Of a DNA stretch of 64,000 nt, positions 12,401 through 23,041 are shown piece after piece. Positions within the stretch are counted from its first letter, which is position 1; every line of letters starts with the position of its first letter. The notes beneath the pieces were generated by a model. That model saw only the letters and a program-made list of their open reading frames with translations, was not told the DNA's origin and made no database searches. The translations under genes and the position numbers were made by a program. The DNA comes from Tetrahymena elliotti 4EA (Eukaryota; Ciliophora; Oligohymenophorea; Hymenostomatida; Tetrahymenidae), in the NCBI GenBank assembly GCA_000231825.2, contig JH720295.1:1878352-1942351 (forward strand), given 5' to 3'.

Positions 12401-15400
12401 AAAAAGGATTAATTCATCAAAGATTTTTACGAAATGTGTAGAGAAGGAATACCTTTCGAAAATAGATTTTCAATTTGGTTTAATAACTCAAGTTTACATA
12501 AAAATGTTAGAGATGTTGTACACTCTCTTAATGATTTTAGTTTATATATTCATCATCTATTAAAATACTAGGAAGAAATTTAATAATTATTAAAATAAGA
12601 TTGGCCAATCAATATTTAACAAATGCAACCTGAATAAATACAAGAATTATTAAACAATATTATGTTTAGAAACAAAGATAAATTCTATAAAATCATTTCA
12701 GAAATAAGTAATTTTTCCATTTTTTATTCTTAATGAATCTTTCAATAAATCATTTAAATTTTTATCTTTCAACTTTAATATTCTCTCATAACTAATTGGG
12801 GGTCGAGAGGTAGGGGTAAATAACTAGTGATTAAATGAGAAAAAATTTTAGTCTTTTTTTTTAAATTTTTCAAAACTTTTCTTTGAAAAATATTTTTGTT
12901 TAGACATCTCCCTTATTAATAAATACAAGACAATAATATTCTTTTTTTTAAATAAATAGGTCACTTATCTTGTATTCACATGGTTCCTTAAATGCTTTTG
13001 GATTTAAATAAAAAATTTAAAAACCAGTTAATTTCAAAGGTATAGCTTTCTAACAGATATAATTAAATAGCATAAATTATAAAAGATTTGGTTTTGGTAG
13101 GTATCTTAGATTATGATACTAGGTAAGAATAATAAGCTTAGAAAAAGCCAGGTTTATAATAGATATCAATTATAATTTATCATCAAGGTCTAATAGATAT
13201 AGTGGATAAGTTGATAACTTTAAACAAGAAACATAAGCCTAATAAGTACTTGTAAGAGTATAAAATACAATCTGATATATTTTGGACTGTTTATTGCTTC
13301 TATGATGATTGTCTTAAATATTATATTAATTCAGAATATAAAGGAAAATAAATTATAAATGATCTTTTCATTTTAAATTACTGCTTTAAAAATTTTATTG
13401 AAGAATTGTGGAATCATCTTGATTCACTTTACATAAACACTGATTTTTTATTTGAAAAAGCATTTTTGTCAATGTTTGCAAATCTAATGTCTAGAGAGCT
13501 CTTGTATAGAATATGGGACATCGTTTTTTTAGAAATATTTAGATCAAAAATAAAAGGTAGCTGGATTCTCATTTCAGTTGCTATGACTATTTTAGATAAT
13601 TTATAAGATATTCTTTTTAAAGCTAACTCTATTGATGATGTTAGAATCATTATAAGGGTAAATTTTTAAAATCTAATTTTAGTAAAAGTTCATGACAAAA
13701 TTATTTTATTTTTAGAATTATTGCAATTTTGAAACAAACTATGATGAATTCATTGAAAAAATGTACTTTTGGATCAACAAAATCTTCAACCACAAAGCTG
13801 AAAATGGATAAGATGATCTTTTTGATGATAAACATCTTACTGAAAAAATACAAATCTAAACAGATTACCTTGTACAATTTAATACCAGTAAAAAGGATAA
13901 AAATCTTGAAACAATAAAATCAAATTAAATTATTTGTTTAGATGAGAAAAAAGAAAGCCATTTTTAAAAACTCAAAAACATACCTTTCAATGTTCTTTAT
14001 GAAAAGTTTTAGCAAATGTAAAATAACCTTCAAGTAAAACATTTTTTAGCTATTTTTAACAAATTTAATTTTTTTGATTTGCATTTAAAGATTTAATTAT
14101 TTCTTTATGTTGTTATTCTTTCTTCTTTATGTATTTACTTTTTTGATTCTTTCAGCTTTTGTTTTATTAAGAAATAAGTTTATTTTAATTATATATCCAA
14201 AAAATTAATTACTAGCATTCAAAATGTTCATCTTATTGAATGAATTCAATTTAATTTATTTTAGATAAGAAAATTGAAATTATTTTTGTAAAAAAAAGTA
14301 AATATTTGATGAAAAAGAGACTCCTTAAAAATTTGGAGAGTTTTAGTTCATTTATGGAGTTTTAAGTAATGAGCCATTGTATGTAAATCTAGTTTTTCAC
14401 TCATTTACTAAGAAAATGGGTGAGAGTAGTGAAATTTAATTCATTTATAAGACTTCTCTAGATGGAGATAAGCCATTTGTAGTTAAGGACTTCTGGTCGA
14501 AAAAGAAGAAGAATAAAGAAAATTATATTTAATTTAAAATAGATAGATCAAAATTCAAAGAGGTAAATTGATTTTTAAATAATTCATTAAATTTAGCATT
14601 TTAATAGTAATAAAGTTTAGGTAAAATCACCATTTTAATTAATGAGAGCAATTTAGAGGAATAAAGTGACACAAATATGGATAGAAACTAAAAAAAAAAT
14701 AAAAAATAATACAAAGGCTATATTGAAGTTGATAATCTTCTATATGATCAAGTTGTTAAGCTAAACATTACCCTTTAAGAAAGAATAATCAAAGCTCATC
14801 AGACTTACTACCTTCCAACTGGATATATACTTGAATGCAGTGTTTTAGTATAAACTTGTCACTCTTATGATCTAATATAGCCATAATCAAAAAGAGTTTC
14901 ATTTTATTACTTTAAGAACATTGGAAAAGTAAATTATTAATATTGTTTTAAATTTGATTTTCATTGAAAAAATGTTGATTTTCTATTAAAATTTAAAGAA
15001 AAATTGAAAATATTTTGAAAATAAATAAATAGAAAATAACTGAAGATCAAAAGATACCTGAGTATATTGCATTCAAGTAGTAAATCTATGATGTAAATAA
15101 TTTTTTTTGAAATAAAAAATTAATAATTATTTGAATTTAACTAAGAGATAAGAAGAGATTAAATATTACCCTTTCTATCCAAACAAAATTTTTGAATAAG
15201 AACTGTTGACAAATAAATACAAACCAAAAATAGATTTTTATAATGTTGACATGCTGAATTAATGGAAACTAAATTCTTTTATTCCATAAGAGATAGCATC
15301 AGCTATTATTGATAAAATATTACCATAAAAGTTTAATCTTAAAGAGAAAGAGTAGATAATAAATAGTTTAACATAATAAAATTAGTTCTATCTGTTAGAT

Positions 15401-17305
15401 TTATTCTTAATATGCATTATTTATTCTTAAGAATCCTTCCCTTCAAAAGCAAATCTTATTTTTAAGTAAATTTTATTAAATTTTAATAATATTTTAAGTA
15501 TTTTTTAATCAGATATTTGAACCTGTTTGAGAGAAGAAGAAACTCCAAAAATATTCTTGATATTACAGTTAAATCTTTTTTAATTGGATTTTATGAAAGA
15601 ATTAAATACCATTTCCCTTCTCATCATGTCATCCCTATTGAAAATTATTTTAAATCAAAGGCAGTTTCTCAGATAAATAAAGTAAAATTCAATTAACCTA
15701 ATTAAAATATAAAATTGTAATTAATATTCTAGGTTGTTTTCATCTTTGACTAAGCAAACAAATAGCAATTAGATTTTACTAATTTTTTCAAAAAAGAAGT
15801 ATTTGATAAAGTTTTTGAAAAAAATCTATTTCTTAATTTTGATTTGTCAAATCCTGATTTACTCAAATTGTTGTTTGTTTAATTTGCAAAAATAAACAGA
15901 AACTTTTTACATGAAAAAAAATCTATTGATGGAAAGCTCATAATTGATTACCAATAAAAATCTTTTTAGAGACAGAAGCAAATCAAGCTTACAGTTGATG
16001 AATAAAAACAAACATTCGTTATTAAAAAATCTTTGTTAGAAAAACAAAGAATTAACATGAGTCTCAAAGAAAAAAAGCAAGAACTCTTTCAAAGACTTCT
16101 TCAGTAAACTTGTTTAAATTTGAATTTCATTTAAAATAAAACATTTTAGTGCCTATTATTAATATTCTCATTAAAAAATTTGGGGAGTGTTCAAAATACG
16201 GGTCACAAACCCATTTATTAGCTATCATGTTTAAAATCAACTATATTTTGATGTTTTATGGCTTCACCCATATTTTAATTATCCCCATTAATTTTCAAAT
16301 AAATTTAATTTCATTTAAAAGAAATTTGAATTCTAATGCCTCACATGAAAGATAATTAATATACTCATTTAACTCTTCTTAAAGAATTAACTAACTTTTA
16401 ATTAATTAAACAGATAATAGAAATATTAAATAAATTTCGAAGTTTACGATACTTACACTGAATAGGAATTTGTGGATTTATTAAATTAAATGCCTTTGGT
16501 TCCATTACTTTTAACTGTTAAAAACTCTTATTAAGAACTACCTTTAGCCAAAGAGAGAGATTCATAAAATTTGAGCATAAATTTAAATTTGAAGTTGTAA
16601 GTGAAAATATAAGTTGATGGTGAGTTTTAATATTAAAATTAATCAGTCTTTGTAAGAGATTTATATTTTAAAGAAAGAGAAAATAATAAAATAAATCAAA
16701 ACCAAAAGTTGTATTTATATTTGCCTAATATAAATTGTTATTCTAGAATGGAGAATATTGCTAATAGTATTTTGAAAGCATTAGTTTTGGATAATAAAAT
16801 AAGAGCTATTATATTTGATAGAGGAAATGGAGTTAAAATTCACTCTGAAAATTATTTTAAATTTGATTATGAAATATTTGTGGAGGAGGAAGAATCAAAC
16901 AAGAAGATAGAATTCCCAAAATAAGATTCATTTTATGATTTTAAAAACTTTAAAAAGCACAGATAATTAAGTAATTTAATGATTTATTAAAGTGATAGCA
17001 TCAAAATAAAGCCATAAAATACTAAATACTCAGTGATAATTAATGTCTTGACTTAATAAAGAAATATGGGAGAAGCTTAAAACAATCCTATCTATTTTTG
17101 TAATTATAAAAACTAAAACATTGAAGAATAATCAGTTTACATGCCAGTTGTCCATATCTAAAAGAAGCAAGACCAAAAATATATTGTCAAACTCTAATCA
17201 TTAGATACCCAATAATTTATAGTTAAAGAAAAAGATCTCTCTTGCATTTTAGAAACAGAACCTACTGATGAACTTTTTGTTTAGAGTTTTGAAAATTATA
17301 ATTGA
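9484..17305 (+). CDS. TBC-domain (Rab-GAP fold) protein, paralog A, 2034 aa, 15 exons
   Basis: Exons are 9484-10331, 10606-10856, 10954-11755, 11811-12111, 12169-12357, 12407-12707, 12960-13657, 13716-14033, 14299-14562, 14608-14928, 15033-15092, 15146-15465, 15513-15681, 15733-16103 and 16414-17305, summing to 2035 codons. Boundaries and phases match paralogs B and C. An N-terminal region shared with B (residues 1-366) is followed by a low-complexity linker and a C2-like beta region (about 540-690) ending in DYWLITQIKNP. The TBC domain starts at REGIP (809-813) and continues to about 1130. It contains YHQG (Q973, the glutamine finger) and LLYRIWD. The arginine-finger motif IxxDxxR reads IIKDLVL, so the arginine is missing. 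The C-terminal half (1131-2034) is conserved only among the three paralogs and carries one copy of the module that B has multiplied. Rab binding is plausible; GAP activity is doubtful. The start agrees with that of B. Confidence 0.87.
12798..12914. other. G-tract and weak C-tract pair in intron 6 of gene A
   Basis: The intron (12708-12959) contains G5 at 12798-12802 and G4 at 12813-12816 in a purine-rich stretch, then CTCCC at 12908-12912. The gap is 91 bp. This is the weakest of four such pairs in the window because the C side has only three consecutive C. It may be the footprint of an excised internal eliminated sequence; see findings. Confidence 0.35.
16182..16286. other. G4...C4 pair in intron 14 of gene A
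   Basis: Within intron 14 (16104-16413) a GGGG run at 16182-16185, preceded by an A6 tract and three T, is followed after 97 bp by CCCC at 16283-16286. Shorter GGG and CCC runs lie between them. The spacing matches the pairs in gene C and in the carboxypeptidase gene. Confidence 0.45.
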
Positions 17306-17855
17306 TCTTTTTAATGCAAACTAATTTTAATCAATTTAAATTATACATTTTTTTTTTGTAAATATTTTATAAAGATAATTAATATTTAGTTCATAAAAAA
17401 CTTGATCAATTATTGTAAAATTAATTTAATTAAAATAAATCATAATTTATTAATAAAAAATGAGGATTTATCATATTTTTATAATTATGAGCTTTTTCCT
17501 CACTTCTTTTGTCTAAAAGCTATTAAAATATTTTTTATACAAAGATAAAATAGCTTTTATTTAAAATAAAAGATTCAATTTAATAATTTTTAATTCTATC
17601 AACTTTTTTTTTGAAAATACAATCATATTTATTCTGTTTTGAGATAAAAATTAATTAGCAAAATAAATATAAATAGATGAATACATTTGGTTGGATTATC
17701 AAAACAAATTCATTTTATTTTTCTTAGATTATTTAAAGATTCTTTGGTTTTATTAAATTTTTGTGATCATCAGATTAAAGAAATTAATTAATTATTGAAT
17801 TCTGATAAAAACTTTTAAAGCAAAAATAGAGAAAGATAGTTCAATACATTTTAAT
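17306..17855. other. Spacer between TBC gene A and kinesin copy 1
   Basis: No gene is seen. From about 17640 onward the sequence resembles the regions just upstream of kinesin copies 2 and 3, including a shared ACATTTGGTTGG-like stretch, so the duplicated unit includes 5' flanking DNA and probably the promoter. Confidence 0.5.
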
Positions 17856-18995
17856 ATGATGTAAGAATAAGCAGAACAAACCCCCTTCTAAGAATTCATA
17901 AGAGTTGTTGTGAGAAAGAAACCATAGCTCTCAGCTTAATAAAAATATCCTGATGACTACGTTGTGATAAATTAAAGAGAAAATTTCATTTCTCTAAACT
18001 ATGAAGCTGATCAATAAAAATAATCAAAAAAATTTTATTTTGACACAATTTTTGATGAGAAATCAACACAAAAGCAAATATTTAATAATTCTATTTCTCC
18101 ACTAGTCAATAGTTTGTTTTAAGGGGTGAATGCTAATATATGGGCTTTTGGATAAACTGGCTCAGGGAAAACTTATACGCTTATTGGTAAATAAGAAGAA
18201 AAAGAAGAAGAATAAGGAATGGTTTATAGGATAATTAATTAGATATTTAATAGAATTAGAAATGAGAGTAATTCCGATGAAGAATAAAAAGGTAATCATG
18301 ATGAGCAATATAAAGTTTTTTTGAGTTTATACACTCTTTATAATGAATAGATTTAGGATTTACTAGGGGATAATTAATAGATGAGAATTAAAGAGAATCC
18401 ATAAACTAGATAAATCTACATAGAAAATTTAAATAAAATACAAATAATAGATGAATAGGATTTTGATAAGGTTTTAAAGTCTGGAATACGTAAAAATCTA
18501 ATAAAAATAACACACACATCAATATAATAATCAAGATAGTTTTTTTTTGTTGAAATATAGATCTAAAAAATTAGTAAAACTTTAGGTAAAGAATAAACTA
18601 CTTATCTTAAGATAGTAGAATTTTCAGGGCTTTAAAGATATTCAGATAGATCATTAAGTAGGAGTCTGCTTCATGAAAAAAGAGAAGCTGTTTTTAAGAC
18701 AATGTAATCCTTTTTTCATGTAACAATTGCTTTAACAGACAAAATTTCTCACATCCCATACAGAGATTCTAAACTTACAAGAATTTTATAAAATGGTCTT
18801 GGTGGTGATTAAAGAGCTTTGATGATTTTTAATTTAGGTAATCCTTATTTAATTCTTTTATCAAATATAAAATATTTATTAAAAAAAGATCCTTAATAAG
18901 ACCACTTTGATTTAATTTATCAACTAAGAGTAGCTGAGAGAATAGAAAATATCAGAAATAAAATTTATTCTGTCAATTATAATGATATTTTATGA
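17856..18995 (+). CDS. Degenerate kinesin motor protein, copy 1, 362 aa, 2 exons
   Basis: Exons 17856-18837 and 18889-18995 sum to 363 codons ending in TGA. The protein is almost only a motor domain: FIRVVVRKKPQL near the N-terminus (similar to the VRKRPL start of kinesin-13), FYFDTIFDE, the P-loop GQTGSGKTYTL, and near the end PYRDSKLTRILQNGLGGD. Two nucleotide-sensing motifs are abnormal. Switch I, normally SSRSH, reads QQSRQ. Switch II, normally DLAGSE, reads EFSGLQ. No stalk, coiled coil or tail is present. Known kinesins need both switches for ATP-driven movement, so I infer a non-motile or regulatory motor-like protein, or a decaying gene. The uninterrupted frame and properly spliced intron argue against a simple pseudogene. 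Confidence 0.85.
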
Positions 18996-19688
18996 ATATT
19001 TTACCTTTTAAAAAATTAAATGATGGATCGATCAATCAATCATAACTCATTTTATGTTGTAAAATTATTTTTAAATACATGATGCAATAACCCTAAAATA
19101 ACATTTTCTTGAAAAATTATTTTTTATTATTTTTTTTTTAATGAGATGAATAAATTAGAAAAATTTAAACAATTCTTTTTAAAATAACTTATCTATCAAT
19201 ATTTAAAATTCATTTATAATTCTTTCTTTTTTTCTTAGAAAACTTAAATATCTTTTTTTATATGAGTATTGGGACTCATTTCTAATGAATGAGGAAATTT
19301 TTTTTTTTTTTATGATATATTTTTGTCTTTTCTGTATAAAAAACATTTTTTAGGAAAATATTTTTTACCCAAAAATGAATTAGTTTTTTCTGAAAATTTA
19401 AGATTCCATTTTTTAATTTGAAATTCTATTAAACCTTTTACTGCAAAACAAAACATAATTAAACTTGAAAAGACATATTTCTCCTTTCTTTGAGATAAAA
19501 ATATATTAACAAATTAATAAATATATGAAAACATTTGGTTGGATTTCAAAGTAATTTATTTTTTTTAATTATTTAAAGATTCTTTTGCTTGACTAGATTT
19601 TTGTGATTAAGTGAAATAAATTAATTAAATATTCATTTTTGATAAAAACTTTTTAATCAAAAATACAGAAAGATATAGTTTTTATTAT

Positions 19689-20135
19689 ATGTAAGAATAA
19701 GCAGAATAAACCAACTTCGAAGAATTCATAAGAATTGTTGTGAGAAAGAAGCCATAGCTCTAAGCTAAATAAAAATATCCCGATGGTTAAGTTGTGATAA
19801 ATTAGAATTATAGTTATTGTTTATAAGATGCTAAAACAATGTCATGTTTTTATAAAGTAATAAATGCTTTAACAGAACAAAAACCTAATTTTGTACCATA
19901 CAGAGATTCAAAACTTCCACTAATTTTATAACATGGTCTTGGAGGTGATTTCAGAGCTTTGATGATTTTAAATTTAGGTAATCCATATTTAAATTTCTAA
20001 TTAAAAATAACATATTTTTTATAAAAAGATCCTTAATAAGACCATTAAGATTTATTGTTTTAATTAAAATTCGGTTAGAGAGTATAGGAAATCAGAAATA
20101 AAATTGATTCTGTTAAAAATAATGATATTTTATGA
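19689..20135 (+). pseudogene. Internally deleted kinesin remnant, copy 2, in-frame 131 aa
   Basis: Exons 19689-19977 and 20029-20135 sum to 132 codons ending in TGA. The first about 46 residues match the start of copies 1 and 3 and the rest match their C-terminal quarter, with the motif PYRDSKLPLILQHGLGGD. About 230 residues, including the P-loop and both switch motifs, are missing. The deletion kept the reading frame and the intron is still intact. It could not bind nucleotide as a kinesin does. It may be a pseudogene or a small expressed product that mimics the terminal strands and helix of the motor. Confidence 0.8.
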
Positions 20136-20652
20136 ATATTTCACCCTAAAAATTAAATGATCAATCAATCGTTCATTAATTTATTTTATGTTGTAAAATT
20201 ATTTTTTAAAAAAAGATGCAATAACCAAAAATAAAATTTGTCTCAAAAATTTACTTTAATGAGAAAAAATATTATCAAAATTAAAATTATTTATTGAATT
20301 TCTTTGAAAAATTAAAATTATTATTTTCATAAAGTTATTTAATTCTTTTTTTCTTAGATATTTTAGATTGAATTTTTTAATTTAAAATTTGTTCACTTCT
20401 TTTATTACAAAACACAACATAATTAAAAATTTGAAAAGATATATTTTTACTTTCTTTAATATAAAAATTAATTAACAAATTAATATAAATGTATGAATGA
20501 ATGCATTTCTTTGGATTATTAAAGAAAATTATTTGTTTTTTTAAATTATTTAAAGATTAGGTTTTTGTGATCAGGTGAAATAAATTAATTAATTATTCAA
20601 TTCTGATAAAAAATTTTTAATCAAAAATAGAGAAAGATATAGTTTTTATTGA

Positions 20653-21786
20653 ATGTAAGAATAAGCAGATTAAACCAACTTCGAAGAATTCATAAGAGTT
20701 GTTGTGAGAAAGAAACCATAGCTTTATTCTAAATAAAAATATCCAGATGACTAAGTTGTGATAAATTAAAGAGATAATTTAATTTCTATCAACTATGAAG
20801 AAGATCAATAAAAATAATCAACAGATTTTTATTTTGACACAATTTTTGATGAGTAATCAACACAAAAGCAAATATTTAATAATTCTATCTCACCATTAGT
20901 CATTAGCTTATTTTAAGGGGTGAATTCTTATATATTGGCTTATGGATAAACTGGCTCAGGGAAAACTTATACACTTTTTGGTAAATAATATAGAGTAGTA
21001 TTAGAAGAATAAGGAATAGTTTATAGGATTGGTGATTAGATCTTCAGGCGAATTAGAAATATCAATAGTTCAAATGAAGAATAGAAAGATAACGATGAGT
21101 AATATAAAGTTTATATGAGTCTATATACTATTTATTTTGATAAGGTCTATGATATACTAGGGGATAATCATGAAAAAAAAGTAAGGTAGAGTCGATAAAC
21201 AAATTCATTTTACATAGATAATTTAACTAAAATACAAATAAAAGATGAATAGGATTTTGACTTGGTCTTAAAGTCTGGAATTGAGAAAAATAGAATACAT
21301 TAAACATGGACTGGAATTGCATCTACAAGATCATTTTTTTTTGTTGAAATATAGGTCTAAAATATTAATAAAACTTTAGGTAAAGAATAAACTACTTTTC
21401 TTAGGATTGTAAAATTTACAGGGTTTAAGAGCTATTCAGAAAGAAAAATTATTTCTACTAGAACTCGTGAGTTAGAAAGTAAAATATTGCCTCCTTTTTA
21501 TGATGTAATAAATGCTTTAATAGAACAAAAGTCTAATATTATTATCCTATATAGAGGTTCTATTCTTACAAAAATGTTAAAACAAGGTCTTGGACAAGAT
21601 TCAAGAACTTTGATGATTTTAAATTTAGGTAATCCTTATTTAACTTTATAATTAAACATAAAATATTTTTTATAAAAAGATCCTTAATAAGACCATTAAG
21701 ATTTATTGTTTCAGTTACAATTAGCTGAGAAAGTATAGGAAATCAGAAATAAAATTTATTCTGTCAAAAAAAATGATATTATATGA
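20653..21786 (+). CDS. Degenerate kinesin motor protein, copy 3, 360 aa, 2 exons
   Basis: Exons 20653-21628 and 21680-21786 sum to 361 codons ending in TGA. The layout is that of copy 1: FIRVVVRKKPQL, FYFDTIFDE, the intact P-loop GQTGSGKTYTLFG, then a C-terminal helix region. Switch I reads ASTRS followed by FFF and lacks the usual histidine. Switch II reads KFTGFK, with no Asp or Glu at the expected places. The alpha-4/5 signature PYRDSKLT of copy 1 has become LYRGSILTKMLKQGLG. Copy 3 has thus diverged further than copy 1 in microtubule- and nucleotide-linked positions while keeping an open frame. No stalk is present. Confidence 0.83.
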
Positions 21787-23041
21787 ATATTATACCCTTT
21801 TAAAAAATTAAACGATCATTAATTTATTTTATGTTGTAAAATTATGTTTAAAAAACTAAACAATAACCCAAAAATCATTTTCTTAAAAAAATAATTTTTA
21901 ATGAAAAGAATATTTTATCAAAATTAAAATTATTTATTGAATTTCTTTGAAAAATTTAAATAATTATTTTCATAAATAAAGTTAATTCATTCTTCACAAA
22001 AATTAACATAAATAAAATTATTATTATTTAAATATTGCTATTCAAGTTATTAAAATTCTCAATATTACAAGTTTTTTAATTTTATTTATCAGATTTATTC
22101 TGTAATTTGATAAAGAAAATGCATTATTGATTGATTGTCATATTTTAATTTATTTTTCAAAAGTAATTTTGATACTATTAATTCATTTTATGAAAAGTTT
22201 TTAATTGAGAAAAAAAAAACTAAATGCTCATTTTTCATTCAATAATATAGACCTCAAAATGTTTTATTTTTTGGTTAAAATGTTTTAGAATTTAAAAAAT
22301 AAATTTATTTTTTTTACTTAAAACACAGAGATTTGTGAGAAATTGTTTTCAAAATTAACAGAATTAGTAAAAGTAATTTACAACATTCCTTCTTTACTTG
22401 CCATTTAAAAAGCTCAAAAAATAGGCAGGAAAAACATAAAATAAAAAATTGATTGCAAATTGAGAGATATTGTATATTTTATCATTTTGGTTACCATAAA
22501 ACCTTGTTTACTCGTAAGTTGCAAATAGAAAATTATTTTGAATTATTGAGGTTATAATTTTTTATAAAATTTTTTATTTTTATGTTTTTTAATTTTTTAG
22601 CCTCTTTGAATTAATTTATTATTTAAAATATTAAAAATATTGATTTTATATTTTTCTAATAATTTGATAATGTATTTTGGGAAATATTTAGATTCAAAAA
22701 AACTCTTGGTTTATGGTTGAATAGAATATAGAATATAAAAAACATTACAAATATTTGTGATTATTTGTGATTAAGGATAAATTGGATTGGTAATATACTA
22801 GTTTGTGTGCATTTTTATACTGTTAATCCTTTTTGAATTTTTTGAAAAAAAATCAATATTTTATATTTTTGAAATTTTAATTAAAGATATTAACATTAGT
22901 AATTACTTATTGCTTATTGCTTGAATATCTGTCTAAAATAAAGCATATTTTATTAAGCTTTCTTAGGATCTGTAATATAGAACAATTAAGTGAAAATAAG
23001 CAGGATCAGTGCATTGAAAAGTAGGGAAACTTTTTTGTAAA
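21787..23041. other. Intergenic region before TBC gene B
   Basis: The first hundred bases are the 3' flank shared by the kinesin copies. Beyond that I see no gene, only AT-rich DNA and presumably the promoter of gene B. Confidence 0.55.

Larger units (their letters stand above)
17640..21880 (+). repeat. Three tandem copies of a kinesin-motor unit
   Basis: Units run roughly 17640-19110, 19490-20235 and 20450-21880. They share about 200 bp of 5' flank, the coding region, one intron at an identical position and phase, and about 100 bp of 3' flank containing TTTATGTTGTAAAATTAT. The middle unit is shorter because of an internal deletion within the coding region. Confidence 0.85.

Noticed and set aside
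13406..13650. Short standard-code frames on both strands within the TBC exons
   Set aside because: They are pieces or antisense shadows of the TBC domain, cut by TAA/TAG codons that are glutamine here.
19707..19718. TAAACCAACTTC, similar to the Tetrahymena chromosome breakage sequence
   Set aside because: It matches only the first part of the known 15-mer, is coding sequence in kinesin copy 2, and recurs in copy 3 for the same reason. No telomere or breakage signs flank it.
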